From CAVVAH01 sp963746175 (lineage in GTDB: Bacteria > Actinomycetota > Actinomycetes > JACCUZ01): 64,000 bases of DNA. Each line of letters starts with the position of its first letter. Position 1 is the stretch's first letter. Positions 15,001-23,488 of the stretch are shown here, piece after piece. A program made the position numbers and the translations under genes. The notes under the pieces are model-generated. The model made no database searches and was not told where the DNA came from. It saw only the letters and a program-made list of their open reading frames with translations. The stretch spans positions 1 to 64,000 of the forward strand of contig CAVVAH010000001.1 of the NCBI GenBank assembly GCA_963746175.1, written 5' to 3'.

Positions 15001-17385
15001 GTGCCGCTCGTCGCGACCCGCCTCCTCAGCCGGCGCACCGCTCGCTGGACGGTGCGCCTCACCGGCGTCGCGCTGGTCGGGGCGGTGGTCACCTCGGCCG
15101 CCGGCTCCTACCTCGCGCGCACCGTCACCGCCCTGGCCGCTGCGGTGCTGCTGCTCGTCGCTGCCCGCCGCCCTGACGGGATGGGTACGGGCCGTCGGCT
15201 GATCGCCGCCTCGTTGCTGGTCGGTGCGCTGTCCGGACTGGTGTCGGCGACGTACCTCGTGGTCACTGGCCTGCCGGCGCCGACCGGTGCCGCGCCGGAC
15301 TGGGTGTACCTCTGCTACGCCCCGCTCGCGGTCGCCGGCGCGGTCCTGCTGCCGCGCACGCCCGGGCGGCGCAACGGAGTGGTCCTGGCGCTGGCCGACG
15401 GCGCCGTCGCGGCCGCCGCGCTGTGGTACCTCGTGTCGGCGTTGGTCGTGGAGCCGCACGACCTCGGCGCGGACCTGCCCTGGGCCGCCAAGACGGTGAC
15501 CCTCGCCTACCCGCTCGTGCCCGCCTTCGTGCTCGCGGTGCTGCTCTCCGCGCTGCCGCGGGTCGCCGGGCCGGCCCGGTCGTTGCTCGTGCGCGCTGCT
15601 GTCGGGCTCGGCCTGCTGGGTGTCTCCGACATGGCGTTCGCCGTCGCGGCGTCCGGCGCGGGCTATGAGCCGACGTCGTGGATCGCCGCGCTCAACCAGC
15701 TCGGCCTGCTCGCCGTCCTCGACGCCGCGATGGTGTCGACCACCGGCCCGGCCGCCGTCACGACGGCCGACGCCGACGAAGACACGGCCCGAGTGTCGTC
15801 ACGGTGGTTCCTCGTGCCGTACGCGCCCTTGGTCCTCGCACTGGCCGCGGTGACCTACGACATCGTCGAGGGGGTGTCGGTGCCTGCCAGCCGGCTCCCG
15901 GCGGTGGTGCTCGCGGGTGTCGGCCTGCTGGTGCGGCACATCGCCGAGAGCCGCGAGACCGGGATGTTGCTCGACCGCCTCGCGGTCCGAGAACGGAACG
16001 CCCGGCTGCTCGCCACCACCGACTCGCTCACCGGGCTGCCGAACCGGCCGGCGTTCCTCGAGGACCTCGACGTCGCGCTGCGCGACCCGGCAGCGCACCC
16101 GGTCGCGGTCGCGCTGCTCGACCTCAACGACTTCAAGGACATCAACGACACGCACGGCCACGACACCGGCGACGAGGTGCTGCGGCACACGGCGGCCCGG
16201 CTGCGGGCCGCGCTCCCGCCGGGCGGCTCGGTGGCCCGCCTCGGTGGTGACGAGTTCGCGGCCTTCGCGCCGGCCAGCCCGGACGGCGGCAGCAGCCTCG
16301 GTGCGACGGTGGCCGAGGCGTTCGGCGCCGCGATGATCGTCGGCACCCGGCCGTTCCTCGTCCGGCCCAGCGTCGGGGTCGTCGTCGACGAGCGACCGGT
16401 GGGCGGTGCGCGTGCCGGTGATGCCGCTCACCTGCTCGCGCACGCCGACGTGGCGATGTACGAGGCCAAGCGCACCAAGGCGGTGCAGACCGTGCCCGTG
16501 GCGGTCCTCACCGGCCGGGCGAGGGCGTCCGCGGCCGCGACCATCAGGATCCGCGAGGAGGTCGGCACTCCCGACCTCACGCAGTTCAGCGTCGTCTACC
16601 AGCCCGTGGTGGAGCTGGTCACCGGTGAGATCGTGGCCGTCGAGGCGCTGCTGCGGTGGCGCCACCCGTCGTACGGCGACGTCAGCCCCGCCACGTTCAT
16701 CCCGCTGGCCGAGCGCGTCGGCAGCGTCACCGTCCTCGGCGACTTCGTGTTCCGCACGGCGCTGGACGACCTGGTGCGGTGGACCGAGGTGAGCGCGACG
16801 AACATCACCGTCGGCGTGAACGTCTCGCCCCGGCAGCTCGTCGACCCCTACCTGCCGGACACCCTCACAGCGCTCCTCGTCGAGCGTGGCATCGCACCGC
16901 GCCGGCTGGGTGTCGAGGTCACGGAGGAGGCACTCGTCGACGACATCGACGCGGTCGCCGGGACGGTCACGGCACTGCGCGAGGCCGGCATCAACGTCGC
17001 GGTCGACGACTTCGGGACCGGATACTCGTCGCTGCGCTACCTGCGCAGGTTCGACGCGAACATCGTGAAGATCGACCAGGAGTTCGTGCAGGCCGCGCCG
17101 GACGAGCCGCGCACCCACGCCCTGGTCGGCTCGGTGGTGACGATGGCCCAGGCGCTGGACGTCATCTGCGTCGCGGAGGGCATCGAGACCCTCGAGCAGC
17201 TCGCACTGGTGCGGGCTGCCGGCTGCCACTACGGGCAGGGCTACCTGTTCGCCAAGCCGATGCCGGCCGAGCAGATCGAGCGGCTGGTGGTCACCCGCCA
17301 CGGCTACCCGGTCGGGCTGGCCACCCCGGAGCAGACGCCGGAACGGACGTCCAACGTCGTCCGGATCGGACGTTCCGGCACCTGA
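15001..17385 (+). CDS. membrane GGDEF-EAL protein (cyclic di-GMP turnover)
   Basis: A 794-residue protein. Eight to ten hydrophobic helices (about residues 10-320) form a membrane sensor. The GGDEF domain has an intact LGGDEF at about 415-419, and the EAL domain has an intact EALLRW at about 548 and DDFGTGYSS near 669-677. Both active sites look complete, so it could make and break cyclic di-GMP, or one domain could regulate the other. GTG 15001 follows GGGGTGAG. A perfect small hairpin GTCCGG-TGC-CCGGAC lies at 14947-14961. The neighbours give no clue to its signal. Confidence 0.88.
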   Translation: MPLVATRLLSRRTARWTVRLTGVALVGAVVTSAAGSYLARTVTALAAAVLLLVAARRPDGMGTGRRLIAASLLVGALSGLVSATYLVVTGLPAPTGAAPDWVYLCYAPLAVAGAVLLPRTPGRRNGVVLALADGAVAAAALWYLVSALVVEPHDLGADLPWAAKTVTLAYPLVPAFVLAVLLSALPRVAGPARSLLVRAAVGLGLLGVSDMAFAVAASGAGYEPTSWIAALNQLGLLAVLDAAMVSTTGPAAVTTADADEDTARVSSRWFLVPYAPLVLALAAVTYDIVEGVSVPASRLPAVVLAGVGLLVRHIAESRETGMLLDRLAVRERNARLLATTDSLTGLPNRPAFLEDLDVALRDPAAHPVAVALLDLNDFKDINDTHGHDTGDEVLRHTAARLRAALPPGGSVARLGGDEFAAFAPASPDGGSSLGATVAEAFGAAMIVGTRPFLVRPSVGVVVDERPVGGARAGDAAHLLAHADVAMYEAKRTKAVQTVPVAVLTGRARASAAATIRIREEVGTPDLTQFSVVYQPVVELVTGEIVAVEALLRWRHPSYGDVSPATFIPLAERVGSVTVLGDFVFRTALDDLVRWTEVSATNITVGVNVSPRQLVDPYLPDTLTALLVERGIAPRRLGVEVTEEALVDDIDAVAGTVTALREAGINVAVDDFGTGYSSLRYLRRFDANIVKIDQEFVQAAPDEPRTHALVGSVVTMAQALDVICVAEGIETLEQLALVRAAGCHYGQGYLFAKPMPAEQIERLVVTRHGYPVGLATPEQTPERTSNVVRIGRSGT

Positions 17386-17399
17386 CTTGTCCGCCGGGC

Positions 17400-18014
17400 T
17401 CAGGGGAGCCGGCGGCCGAGGAAGACGACGTCCGGCGTGCGCAGCAGCTCGGTGAACCCGAGCCGGTCGTAGAAGCCGAGAGCCCGTGTGTTCCCCGGCC
17501 CCACCCCGAGGTGCACGCCGGTCGCGGCGTCGGCGGCCAGCAGGGCGAGCATCGCTGCCAGCAGGTCCCGACCCAGGCCCCGGCCCTGCAGTCGCGGCAG
17601 CAGGTCGACGTGCAGGTGCGCCGGGTGCTCGGCGACGACGTCGTCCGGGGCCACCGGCGGGTGGTGCACGAGGTGGGCGAGCACCTCGTCGCGCGACCAG
17701 GTGCCGCGGTCGCCGTCCGTCGGGTCGTCGTGCCGTGCGCGGAGCTCCGGCCACCACTGCACCTCGCACTCCGCCTCGAACCGACGGGTGTCCGCGGTGG
17801 CGAGGCAGTAGCCGGCTACGCCGTCGTCGTCCTCGACGACGAGGCAGTGCCCCGGCTCGATCGCGAGGAACGGCCCGGCCCACAGGTGGCCGAGCAGGTC
17901 CGGGTCCGCGTAGTGGCCGGTGGCGTCCTCGCCGTCCAGACCGGTCCGCCGGCAGACGTCGTAGACCGCGGCCACGTCCTCGGCCCGGAACGGGCGCAGG
18001 ACCGGATCCGTCAC
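17400..18014 (-). CDS. GNAT family N-acetyltransferase
   Basis: A 204-residue GCN5-type acetyltransferase that uses acetyl-CoA. The N-terminal LRPFRAEDVAAVYDVCRRTG and the motif A stretch LPRLQGRGLGRDLLAAM (the Q/RxxGxG/A acetyl-CoA loop) followed by GVGPGNTRALGFYDRLGF are typical. The acceptor is unknown. Its GTG start overlaps the stop of hutF by 4 bp (GTGA), so it is the third gene of the M20-hutF operon, which suggests a role with an amino-acid or amine intermediate. Confidence 0.85.
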   Translation of the reverse strand: MTDPVLRPFRAEDVAAVYDVCRRTGLDGEDATGHYADPDLLGHLWAGPFLAIEPGHCLVVEDDDGVAGYCLATADTRRFEAECEVQWWPELRARHDDPTDGDRGTWSRDEVLAHLVHHPPVAPDDVVAEHPAHLHVDLLPRLQGRGLGRDLLAAMLALLAADAATGVHLGVGPGNTRALGFYDRLGFTELLRTPDVVFLGRRLP

Positions 18015-19357
18015 AGCACCGCCGCGACGGCCGGGCCGAGCAGCGACCCCACGTCGCCCAGCAGCTGGTGCTCGCCGCCCGCCACGACCCGCCGGCCGGC
18101 GACCACGACGTCGGTGACGTCAGCGGCAGTGGCCGCGAACACCACCCGCTGCAGGGCGTCGGCGTCGCGCCCGCCCGCCGTGCGCACCGAGTCGAGCCGT
18201 ACGGCGACCAGGTCGGCCGCGGCACCGAGGTCGAGCACCCCGACGTCCGGCCGACCGAGCGACGCGTGCCCGGCCCGGGTCGCGGCGTCGGCGAGCGCGG
18301 CGGCCGACCAGTGCCCCCGCTGCTCCGAGGCCAGCCGCTCGTCGAGCTCGACGGCCCGCGCCTCCTCGAGCAGGTCGACCACGGCATGGCTGTCCGACCC
18401 GAGCGTCACAGGCGACCCGGCCTCGCGGACCCGGCCGGCCGGACCGACGCCGTCGGCGAGATCGCGCTCGGTGGTGGGGCACATGCACACCGCGGTGCCG
18501 CTGCCGCCGAGCAGCTCGACGTCCTCGTCGGTGAGGTGGGTCGCGTGCACGGCGGAGCTGCGCCTGCCGAGGACGCCGTGCTCGTGCAGCAGCCGCGTCG
18601 GCGTGACGCCGTACGCCGCCACGCACTGGTCGTTCTCCCCGCGCTGCTCGGAGACGTGCGCGTGCAGCGGTGCTCCGTGCCGCTCGGCCCACGCCGCGAC
18701 GGCGGCCAGCTGGTCGGCCGGGACGGCCCGCACCGAGTGCACCGCGGCGCCGACGACGACCTCCGGGTCGTCGGCGTACGCCGCGTGCAGGCCGTCTGCG
18801 CGGTCCGCCCACCGGTCCACGTCGCCGTCGCCGAACCGCTGCTGCACCCCCTCGAGCGGCTCGCCGATGCCGCCGGCCAGGTATGCGGCGTCCAGGATCG
18901 CGATCCGCAGTCCCGCCTCGCGGGCGGCCTGCACCAGCGCGTGGCCCATGGCGTTGGCGTCCTCGTACGGCACACCGCCGGGTGCGTGGTGCAGGTAGTG
19001 GAACTCGCCGACGGTCGTGATGCCGGCCAGCACCATCTCGGCGTACGTCGCCCGGGCGAGCGCCAGGTAGGAGTCGGGGTCGAGGCGGCCTGCCACGCCG
19101 TACATCTGCTCGCGCCAGGTCCAGAACGAGCCCCGGCCGCCGGTGCCGTGCTGGGTGCGGCCGCGCAGCGCGCGGTGGAAGGCGTGGGAGTGCGCGTTCG
19201 CGAAGCCGGGGAGGACGAGCCCGCCGAGGTGCTCGGCGCCGGGGACGCGCTCGCCCTCGCGCACCTCGGCGAGGATGCCGTCCTCGACGACCAGAGTGAC
19301 GTCGCGACCGAGCCGTCCGGGCGGCAGCCAGGCGAGGTCCGCGTGGTACGCCGTCAT
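18011..19357 (-). CDS. hutF: formimidoylglutamate deiminase
   Basis: A 448-residue amidohydrolase of the HutF family, which removes ammonia from N-formimidoyl-L-glutamate to give N-formyl-L-glutamate in histidine degradation. Evidence: the metal pair His56/His58 in NAHSHAFHRAL, then GSFWTWREQMY and FHYLHHAPGG, both diagnostic for HutF, LHAHVSEQ, and LGSDSHAVVDLL with the metal Asp. ATG 19357 overlaps the stop of the upstream M20 gene (ATGA). hutH, hutU and hutI are not in this window. Confidence 0.9.
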   Translation of the reverse strand: MTAYHADLAWLPPGRLGRDVTLVVEDGILAEVREGERVPGAEHLGGLVLPGFANAHSHAFHRALRGRTQHGTGGRGSFWTWREQMYGVAGRLDPDSYLALARATYAEMVLAGITTVGEFHYLHHAPGGVPYEDANAMGHALVQAAREAGLRIAILDAAYLAGGIGEPLEGVQQRFGDGDVDRWADRADGLHAAYADDPEVVVGAAVHSVRAVPADQLAAVAAWAERHGAPLHAHVSEQRGENDQCVAAYGVTPTRLLHEHGVLGRRSSAVHATHLTDEDVELLGGSGTAVCMCPTTERDLADGVGPAGRVREAGSPVTLGSDSHAVVDLLEEARAVELDERLASEQRGHWSAAALADAATRAGHASLGRPDVGVLDLGAAADLVAVRLDSVRTAGGRDADALQRVVFAATAADVTDVVVAGRRVVAGGEHQLLGDVGSLLGPAVAAVL

Positions 19358-20580
19358 GCCGGCGTCGCCTCGCGGCCGCCCGGTGCCGTGAGGTCGGCGA
19401 GCACGGCGGCGAGCGCCTCGATGCCGGCGTCGCAGTCGTCGTCCTCGGCGTGCTCGGCGGGGGAGTGGCTGACGCCGGTCGGGTTGCGCACGAAGAGCAT
19501 CGCCGCGTCGACGCCGGCAGCGGCGAGGATGCCGGCGTCGTGGCCGGCCGCAGTCGGCAGCACCGGCACCTGACCGAGCATGGCCGCGAGGCGGTCGCGC
19601 AGCTGCGGCGGGAAGGTGACCTCGGGCGTCCAGGACTCCTCGACCGCCGCGGCGCCGGCGGCGTCCGCGACCTCCGCGACGACGGCCCGCACGTCAGCTT
19701 CGGCGGCGCCCCGGGCGTCCAGCCAGGCGCGCACCGACGACGGGATGGCGTTGGTGCCGTTGGGGTGCACGGCCAGCCGCCCGACCGTGGCGACCGCACC
19801 GTGCTCGGTCGCCGACTCGCGGGCGGCCAGGACCGCGGTCGCCAGCCGGAGCATCGGGTCGTCGCGGTCCTCGAGCCGGGTGGTGCCCGCGTGGTTGGCC
19901 TCGCCGGTGAGGTCGAGCCGCCAGCGGCCGTGCGGCCAGATGCTGCTCGCGACCCCGACCGGTGCGCCGACGTCGACGAGCGCCCGGCCCTGCTCGACGT
20001 GCAGCTCGACGAGCGTGCCGACCCGGCGCAACGTCTCGTCGTCGTGGCCGAGGTGGCGGGGGTCCTGGCCGGCCGCGGTCATCGCGTCGGCCAGCGTGGT
20101 GCCGTCGCCATCGGTCAGGGACCGGGCGCGGTCGGCGTCCAGCACACCGGTGAGCAGCCGCGAGCCGGTGCACGCGATGCCGAACCGCGCGCCCTCCTCG
20201 TCGGTGAAGCTCACGACACCGAGCGGTCGCGACGGCTGGTGCCCGCGCTCGCGCAGCAGGTCGAGCGCGGCGAACGCGGCGACGACGCCGAGCGGGCCGT
20301 CGTAGGCGCCGCCGTCGGGCACCGAGTCGAGGTGGCTGCCCGTCACGACACCGGGGCCGTCGGCGTCCGGGTCGCCCCACCACGCCCACTCGTTGCCGTT
20401 GCGGTCCACGGTGACGTCCAGGCCCCGGCGTACGGCCTCGGCAGCGAACCACTCCCGGCAGGTCAGGTCGGCGGGCGCCCAGGCGTGCCGGCGGTACCCA
20501 CCGGTCGCCGGGTCCCGCCCGACGGGGAGCAGGTCGGCCCACATCGCGCGCCACCCACCACCGGTCCGACCGCCCGTCAC
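19354..20580 (-). CDS. M20-family amidohydrolase (allantoate amidohydrolase-like, hut-linked)
   Basis: A 408-residue zinc-dependent amidase/carbamoylase. Metal ligands are visible in GSHLDSVPDGGAYDGPLGV (His83, Asp94) and SFTDEEG (Glu128/129), with a later VELHVEQG and a C-terminal GVSHSP. By family it would be called allantoate amidohydrolase or N-carbamoyl-amino-acid hydrolase. Its tight coupling to hutF suggests instead that it handles the HutF product N-formylglutamate (inference). GTG 20580 is chosen because TAGGGT at 20587-20592 ends 6 nt upstream, a leaderless arrangement, and homologues start close to the WADLLPVGRD segment. Confidence 0.8.
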   Translation of the reverse strand: MTGGRTGGGWRAMWADLLPVGRDPATGGYRRHAWAPADLTCREWFAAEAVRRGLDVTVDRNGNEWAWWGDPDADGPGVVTGSHLDSVPDGGAYDGPLGVVAAFAALDLLRERGHQPSRPLGVVSFTDEEGARFGIACTGSRLLTGVLDADRARSLTDGDGTTLADAMTAAGQDPRHLGHDDETLRRVGTLVELHVEQGRALVDVGAPVGVASSIWPHGRWRLDLTGEANHAGTTRLEDRDDPMLRLATAVLAARESATEHGAVATVGRLAVHPNGTNAIPSSVRAWLDARGAAEADVRAVVAEVADAAGAAAVEESWTPEVTFPPQLRDRLAAMLGQVPVLPTAAGHDAGILAAAGVDAAMLFVRNPTGVSHSPAEHAEDDDCDAGIEALAAVLADLTAPGGREATPA

Positions 20581-20705
20581 GCGCACACCCTAGAGACCCG
20601 AGCCGCGCTCGATCGGGAGACGGCCGCCGGGAGCGTGGCCGCAGGTGGCAGGATGCTGCGACCCGGGACCTGCCAGCCGGCAGGCCGCCGACGACGAGGA
20701 GAACC

Positions 20706-21284
20706 ATGCGCCTGCTGCTGATCGGTGCGCCCGGTGCGGGCAAGGGCACCCAGGCGGTGAAGCTCGCCGAGCACTTCGGCGTGGCGCACATCTCCAGCGG
20801 TGACCTGCTGCGCCAGCACGTCACCGACCACACGGCGTTCGGCGCGAAGGTCAAGGAGTACGTGTCCGCGGGCGACCTCGTCCCGGACCAGCTCGTGCTC
20901 GACATGCTGCGCAAGCCGATCGTCGAGGCCAGCGCGAACGGCGGCTACGTCCTCGACGGCTTCCCGCGCACGGTCGACCAGGCCGAGATCGCCTACGAGA
21001 CGGCCCGCGAGCTGGGCGTCGCCGTGCAGGTGGCGGCGTACCTCGACGTCCCGCGCGAGGAGCTGGTCCGCCGGCTGCTGGCCCGCGGCCGCGGTGCCGA
21101 CGACACCCAGGCCGTCATCGAGCACCGGCTCGAGGTCTACGACGCCAAGACCCAGCCGATGATCGCGTACTACGCCGAGCGGGAGATCCTCGTGACCGTC
21201 GACGGGTCGCAGCCGCCGGACGACGTCACCGCGGCGCTGGTCGACCAGATCGAGCACCACAAGAAGTTCCTCGACCAGGACTGA
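20706..21284 (+). CDS. adk: adenylate kinase (short form)
   Basis: A 192-residue nucleoside monophosphate kinase, ATP + AMP to 2 ADP. P-loop GAPGAGKGT at residues 7-15, the AMP-binding SSGDLLR, LDGFPRT, and the short lid RGRGADDTQAVIEHRLEVY are all present. It lacks the zinc/long LID insertion. GAGGAG lies just before ATG 20706. The gene is not next to secY, where actinobacterial adk usually sits, so this could be a second copy. A strong bidirectional hairpin follows it. Confidence 0.9.
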   Translation: MRLLLIGAPGAGKGTQAVKLAEHFGVAHISSGDLLRQHVTDHTAFGAKVKEYVSAGDLVPDQLVLDMLRKPIVEASANGGYVLDGFPRTVDQAEIAYETARELGVAVQVAAYLDVPREELVRRLLARGRGADDTQAVIEHRLEVYDAKTQPMIAYYAEREILVTVDGSQPPDDVTAALVDQIEHHKKFLDQD

Positions 21285-21308
21285 CCGACCGGCCGCGCGC
21301 GGTTTTCG

Positions 21309-21361
21309 GTGATCCACAGCGGATCTGCTGGAGAAAACCACATGGATCCGCTGTGGATCAC
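21309..21361. terminator. bidirectional palindromic terminator between adk and the next gene
   Basis: GTGATCCACAGCGGATC (21309-21325) and its exact complement at 21345-21361 form a 17-bp perfect stem with a 19-nt loop. The TGA of the leftward gene lies inside the right arm. GGTTTTC (21301-21307) and GAAAACC (21333-21339) can pair as a competing structure. There is no U tract, as is common in high-GC bacteria. Confidence 0.7.
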
Positions 21362-21777
21362 TGTCGGCGGTGCAGGGCCGACAGCCGCGCCAGCAGAGCC
21401 CGGCCGTACGCCTCGGCGGGGTTGGCCGCGGACGCCCGGGTCTCGCCGGCGGCCGAGCCGTCCAGCAGCACGACGTCGTACCCGTCGGCGGACCTCTCGA
21501 GCCGCAGGAACGCCGCGCCGAGCAGGTCGCGCAGCTGGTGCTCGGCCGGCAGCCAGAGCGCGTCCTCCTGGTCGAGCGAGTCGAGCGCCCACTCGGTGGT
21601 GCCGTTGAAGCCGATCACCGGCCCGGTCGGGTAATGGTGCAGCTCGACGGTCATGTCCGACAGCACGAAGACCTCGTCGTCCATCCCGCGGTCCACGACG
21701 ACGAAGCGGTCGCCGTGGGCCGGCTGCCAGCGCAGCCCCGCAGCCCGCAGCTCCCTGGCCAGGGGCACCGAGATCAC
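21358..21777 (-). CDS. conserved hypothetical protein
   Basis: A 139-residue soluble protein. The opening LARELRAAGLRWQPAHGDRF, then DDEVFVLSDMTVELH and VIGFNGTTEWALDS, form a pattern I recognise as a widespread conserved actinobacterial family, sometimes labelled as pilus-assembly related without support. The charged, Trp-containing sequence suggests a small ligand-binding or toxin-immunity-like fold, but no function can be given. GTG 21777 is the most likely start. Its stop codon is embedded in the 21309-21361 palindrome. Confidence 0.65.
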   Translation of the reverse strand: MISVPLARELRAAGLRWQPAHGDRFVVVDRGMDDEVFVLSDMTVELHHYPTGPVIGFNGTTEWALDSLDQEDALWLPAEHQLRDLLGAAFLRLERSADGYDVVLLDGSAAGETRASAANPAEAYGRALLARLSALHRRQ

Positions 21778-21834
21778 CCCGCGACGGTAACCCGCAGATC
21801 CGGCTCCCGCCCTCGGCGCACCTAGGGTGGTCCG

Positions 21835-22692
21835 ATGGCTGGACGCGCGCGGCGGGGCACCGCTCCGGGACGCGTCCGGGTCGGCATCTCGGGCTGGAAC
21901 TACCCACCGTGGCGAGGGGTCTTCTACCCGCCCGGGCTCCCGCAGCGGATGGAGCTGGAGCACGCCGCGAGCGTGCTCACCACGATCGAGATCAACGGCT
22001 CGTTCTACGCCCTGCAGAAGCCGGAGTCGTACCGCGACTGGCACGACCGCACACCGGACGACTTCGTCTTCTCGGTCAAGGGCGGCCGGTTCGTCACCCA
22101 CATGAAGAAGCTGCGGGACGTCGAGATCCCGCTGGCGAACTTCTTCGCCTCCGGCGTGCTCGCGCTGGGCGGCAAGCTCGGGCCGTTCCTCTGGCAGCTG
22201 CCGCCCAACCTGGGGTACGACGCCGGGCGGCTCGCCGACTTCTTCGCGCTGCTGCCGCGCACCACCACCGCGGCGGCGGTGCTCGCGGCGCAGCACGACG
22301 AGCGGATGGAGGGCCGCGCACTCACCGTCACCGATGCCGAGCGTCCGGTGCGGCACGCCCTCGAGGTCCGCCACCCGACGTACGAGACGCCCGGCTTCCT
22401 CGAGCTGCTCCGTGAGCACCGGATCGCGGTGGTCACCGCCGACACCGCGGGGAAGTGGCCGCAGCTGCTGGAACCCACCACCGACGACCTCGCCTACGTG
22501 CGACTGCACGGCGCCGAGGAGCTCTATGCCAGCGGCTACGACGACGCGGCCCTGGACGTGTGGGCGGCCCGGGTGGGGGAGTGGCGGGACCAGGGCCGGG
22601 ACGTGGTCGTGTACTTCGACAACGACGTGAAGGTGCGGGCGCCGTTCGACGCCCAGCGGCTGGCCGCCCGCCTCGGCGCGGGACCCACCTAG
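21835..22692 (+). CDS. DUF72 (YecE-like) protein
   Basis: A 285-residue protein of the DUF72 family (TIM-barrel-like). Recognisable segments are VGISGWNYPPWRGVFYPP at the N-terminus, EINGSFYALQKPESYRDW, FLWQLPPNL and YVRLHG near the C-terminus. The biochemical role of DUF72 is unknown; some members sit near Fe-S or DNA repair genes. TAGGGT at 21823-21828 ends 6 nt before ATG 21835 and no Shine-Dalgarno exists, so the transcript is likely leaderless. A palindromic dispersed repeat (copy B) begins 17 nt after the stop. Confidence 0.85.
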   Translation: MAGRARRGTAPGRVRVGISGWNYPPWRGVFYPPGLPQRMELEHAASVLTTIEINGSFYALQKPESYRDWHDRTPDDFVFSVKGGRFVTHMKKLRDVEIPLANFFASGVLALGGKLGPFLWQLPPNLGYDAGRLADFFALLPRTTTAAAVLAAQHDERMEGRALTVTDAERPVRHALEVRHPTYETPGFLELLREHRIAVVTADTAGKWPQLLEPTTDDLAYVRLHGAEELYASGYDDAALDVWAARVGEWRDQGRDVVVYFDNDVKVRAPFDAQRLAARLGAGPT

Positions 22693-22709
22693 GTTCACCA
22701 CCGCAGGAA

Positions 22710-22781
22710 GATCGTTTGCGACCTCGGTCACCGACACGCCGCAGGCCGGGACGGCGTGTCGGGGACTCAGGTCGCGAACGA
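22710..22781. repeat. palindromic dispersed repeat, copy B
   Basis: Same layout as the element at 9485-9560. Outer arms 22710-22723 and 22770-22781 pair with one mismatch, inner arms CCGACACGCCG (22731-22741) and 22752-22762 pair perfectly, and the loop is 10 nt. The segment 22751-22775 is identical to 9527-9551. Like copy A it lies about 20 nt after a rightward stop codon, here that of DUF72. Confidence 0.75.
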
Positions 22782-22826
22782 GGAGGGGTGAGCAGTCGGG
22801 CGGTCGACGGCGCTCAAGGCATCGAG

Positions 22827-22883
22827 TTGGCGTCATGAGGGAATGCTTGTATGCTGCATCCAGTTAGATGGGTCATGCAAGCA
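22827..22883 (+). promoter_or_regulatory. promoter and probable autoregulatory operator of the MarR gene
   Basis: TTGGCG (22827-22832), a 17-bp spacer and TATGCT (22850-22855) form a good sigma-70-type promoter. TGCTTGTATG (22844-22853), overlapping the -10, is repeated in inverse as CATGCAAGCA (22874-22883) with one mismatch. Two inverted boxes over a MarR promoter suggest autorepression. The 14-nt version AATGCTTGTATGCT recurs with 12 matches in front of the azoreductase gene at 60265. Confidence 0.6.
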
Positions 22884-22960
22884 GTCTCATCGCGCAACCA
22901 CCCCGCCCGGGTCCGGGTCGCCGCCCGCCCAGCCACCACGACCCGCCCGAGGAGGACGCC

Positions 22961-23488
22961 ATGACCGTCGGCCCGAGCACCGTCGCCTCCCTCAGCGAAG
23001 AGGTCCTGCGGCTGCACCGCGCCTTCAACACCATGCGCCAGCAGCTCACCGCCAACAACGCCACCAGTGGTGAAGGCGTCGAGTGGGCGGCCTACGGCCT
23101 GCTGTTCCAGCTGGTCAACGACGGTCCGCGGCGCAGCTCGGCTCTCGCCGACGCCGCCTGTGTCGACCCGTCGACCGTCAGCCGCCAGGTGGCGCAGCTG
23201 GTCAAGGCCGGCCTCGTCACGCGCCGGTCCGACCCCGAGGACGGCCGGGCCAGCCTGCTCGTGGCCACCGAGCGCGGCCGGGCCGCCTACGCCGCCAAGC
23301 AGGAGCACCGCCAGCGGATGTTCGCGCACCTGCTGGAGAGCTGGTCGGAGGCCGACGCCGTCGCCCTCACCGACCTGCTCAGCCGCTTCAACGACAGCTT
23401 CGTCGAGCAGCGCGCGACCTTGCACGAGGTCGCCAAGCACCCGACGGGCCAGACCTCCCAGCAGCACCCGATCGAGGAGCACGCATGA
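22961..23488 (+). CDS. MarR family transcriptional regulator
   Basis: A 175-residue winged-helix repressor. The DNA-binding core is visible as RRSSALADAACVDPSTVSRQVAQLVKAGLVTRRSDPEDGRA, with the wing after it, and dimerisation helices at both ends. ATG 22961 follows GAGGAGG at good spacing. The gene overlaps the following drug exporter in ATGA, the standard arrangement where a MarR protein senses a toxic compound and derepresses its own pump. Its likely operator is described at 22827-22883. Confidence 0.9.
   Translation: MTVGPSTVASLSEEVLRLHRAFNTMRQQLTANNATSGEGVEWAAYGLLFQLVNDGPRRSSALADAACVDPSTVSRQVAQLVKAGLVTRRSDPEDGRASLLVATERGRAAYAAKQEHRQRMFAHLLESWSEADAVALTDLLSRFNDSFVEQRATLHEVAKHPTGQTSQQHPIEEHA

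Noticed and set aside
22868..22960. Upstream in-frame ATG for the MarR gene
   Set aside because: It adds a Pro-rich, unconserved 31-residue leader, falls within the promoter/operator region, and ATG 22961 has a strong Shine-Dalgarno.
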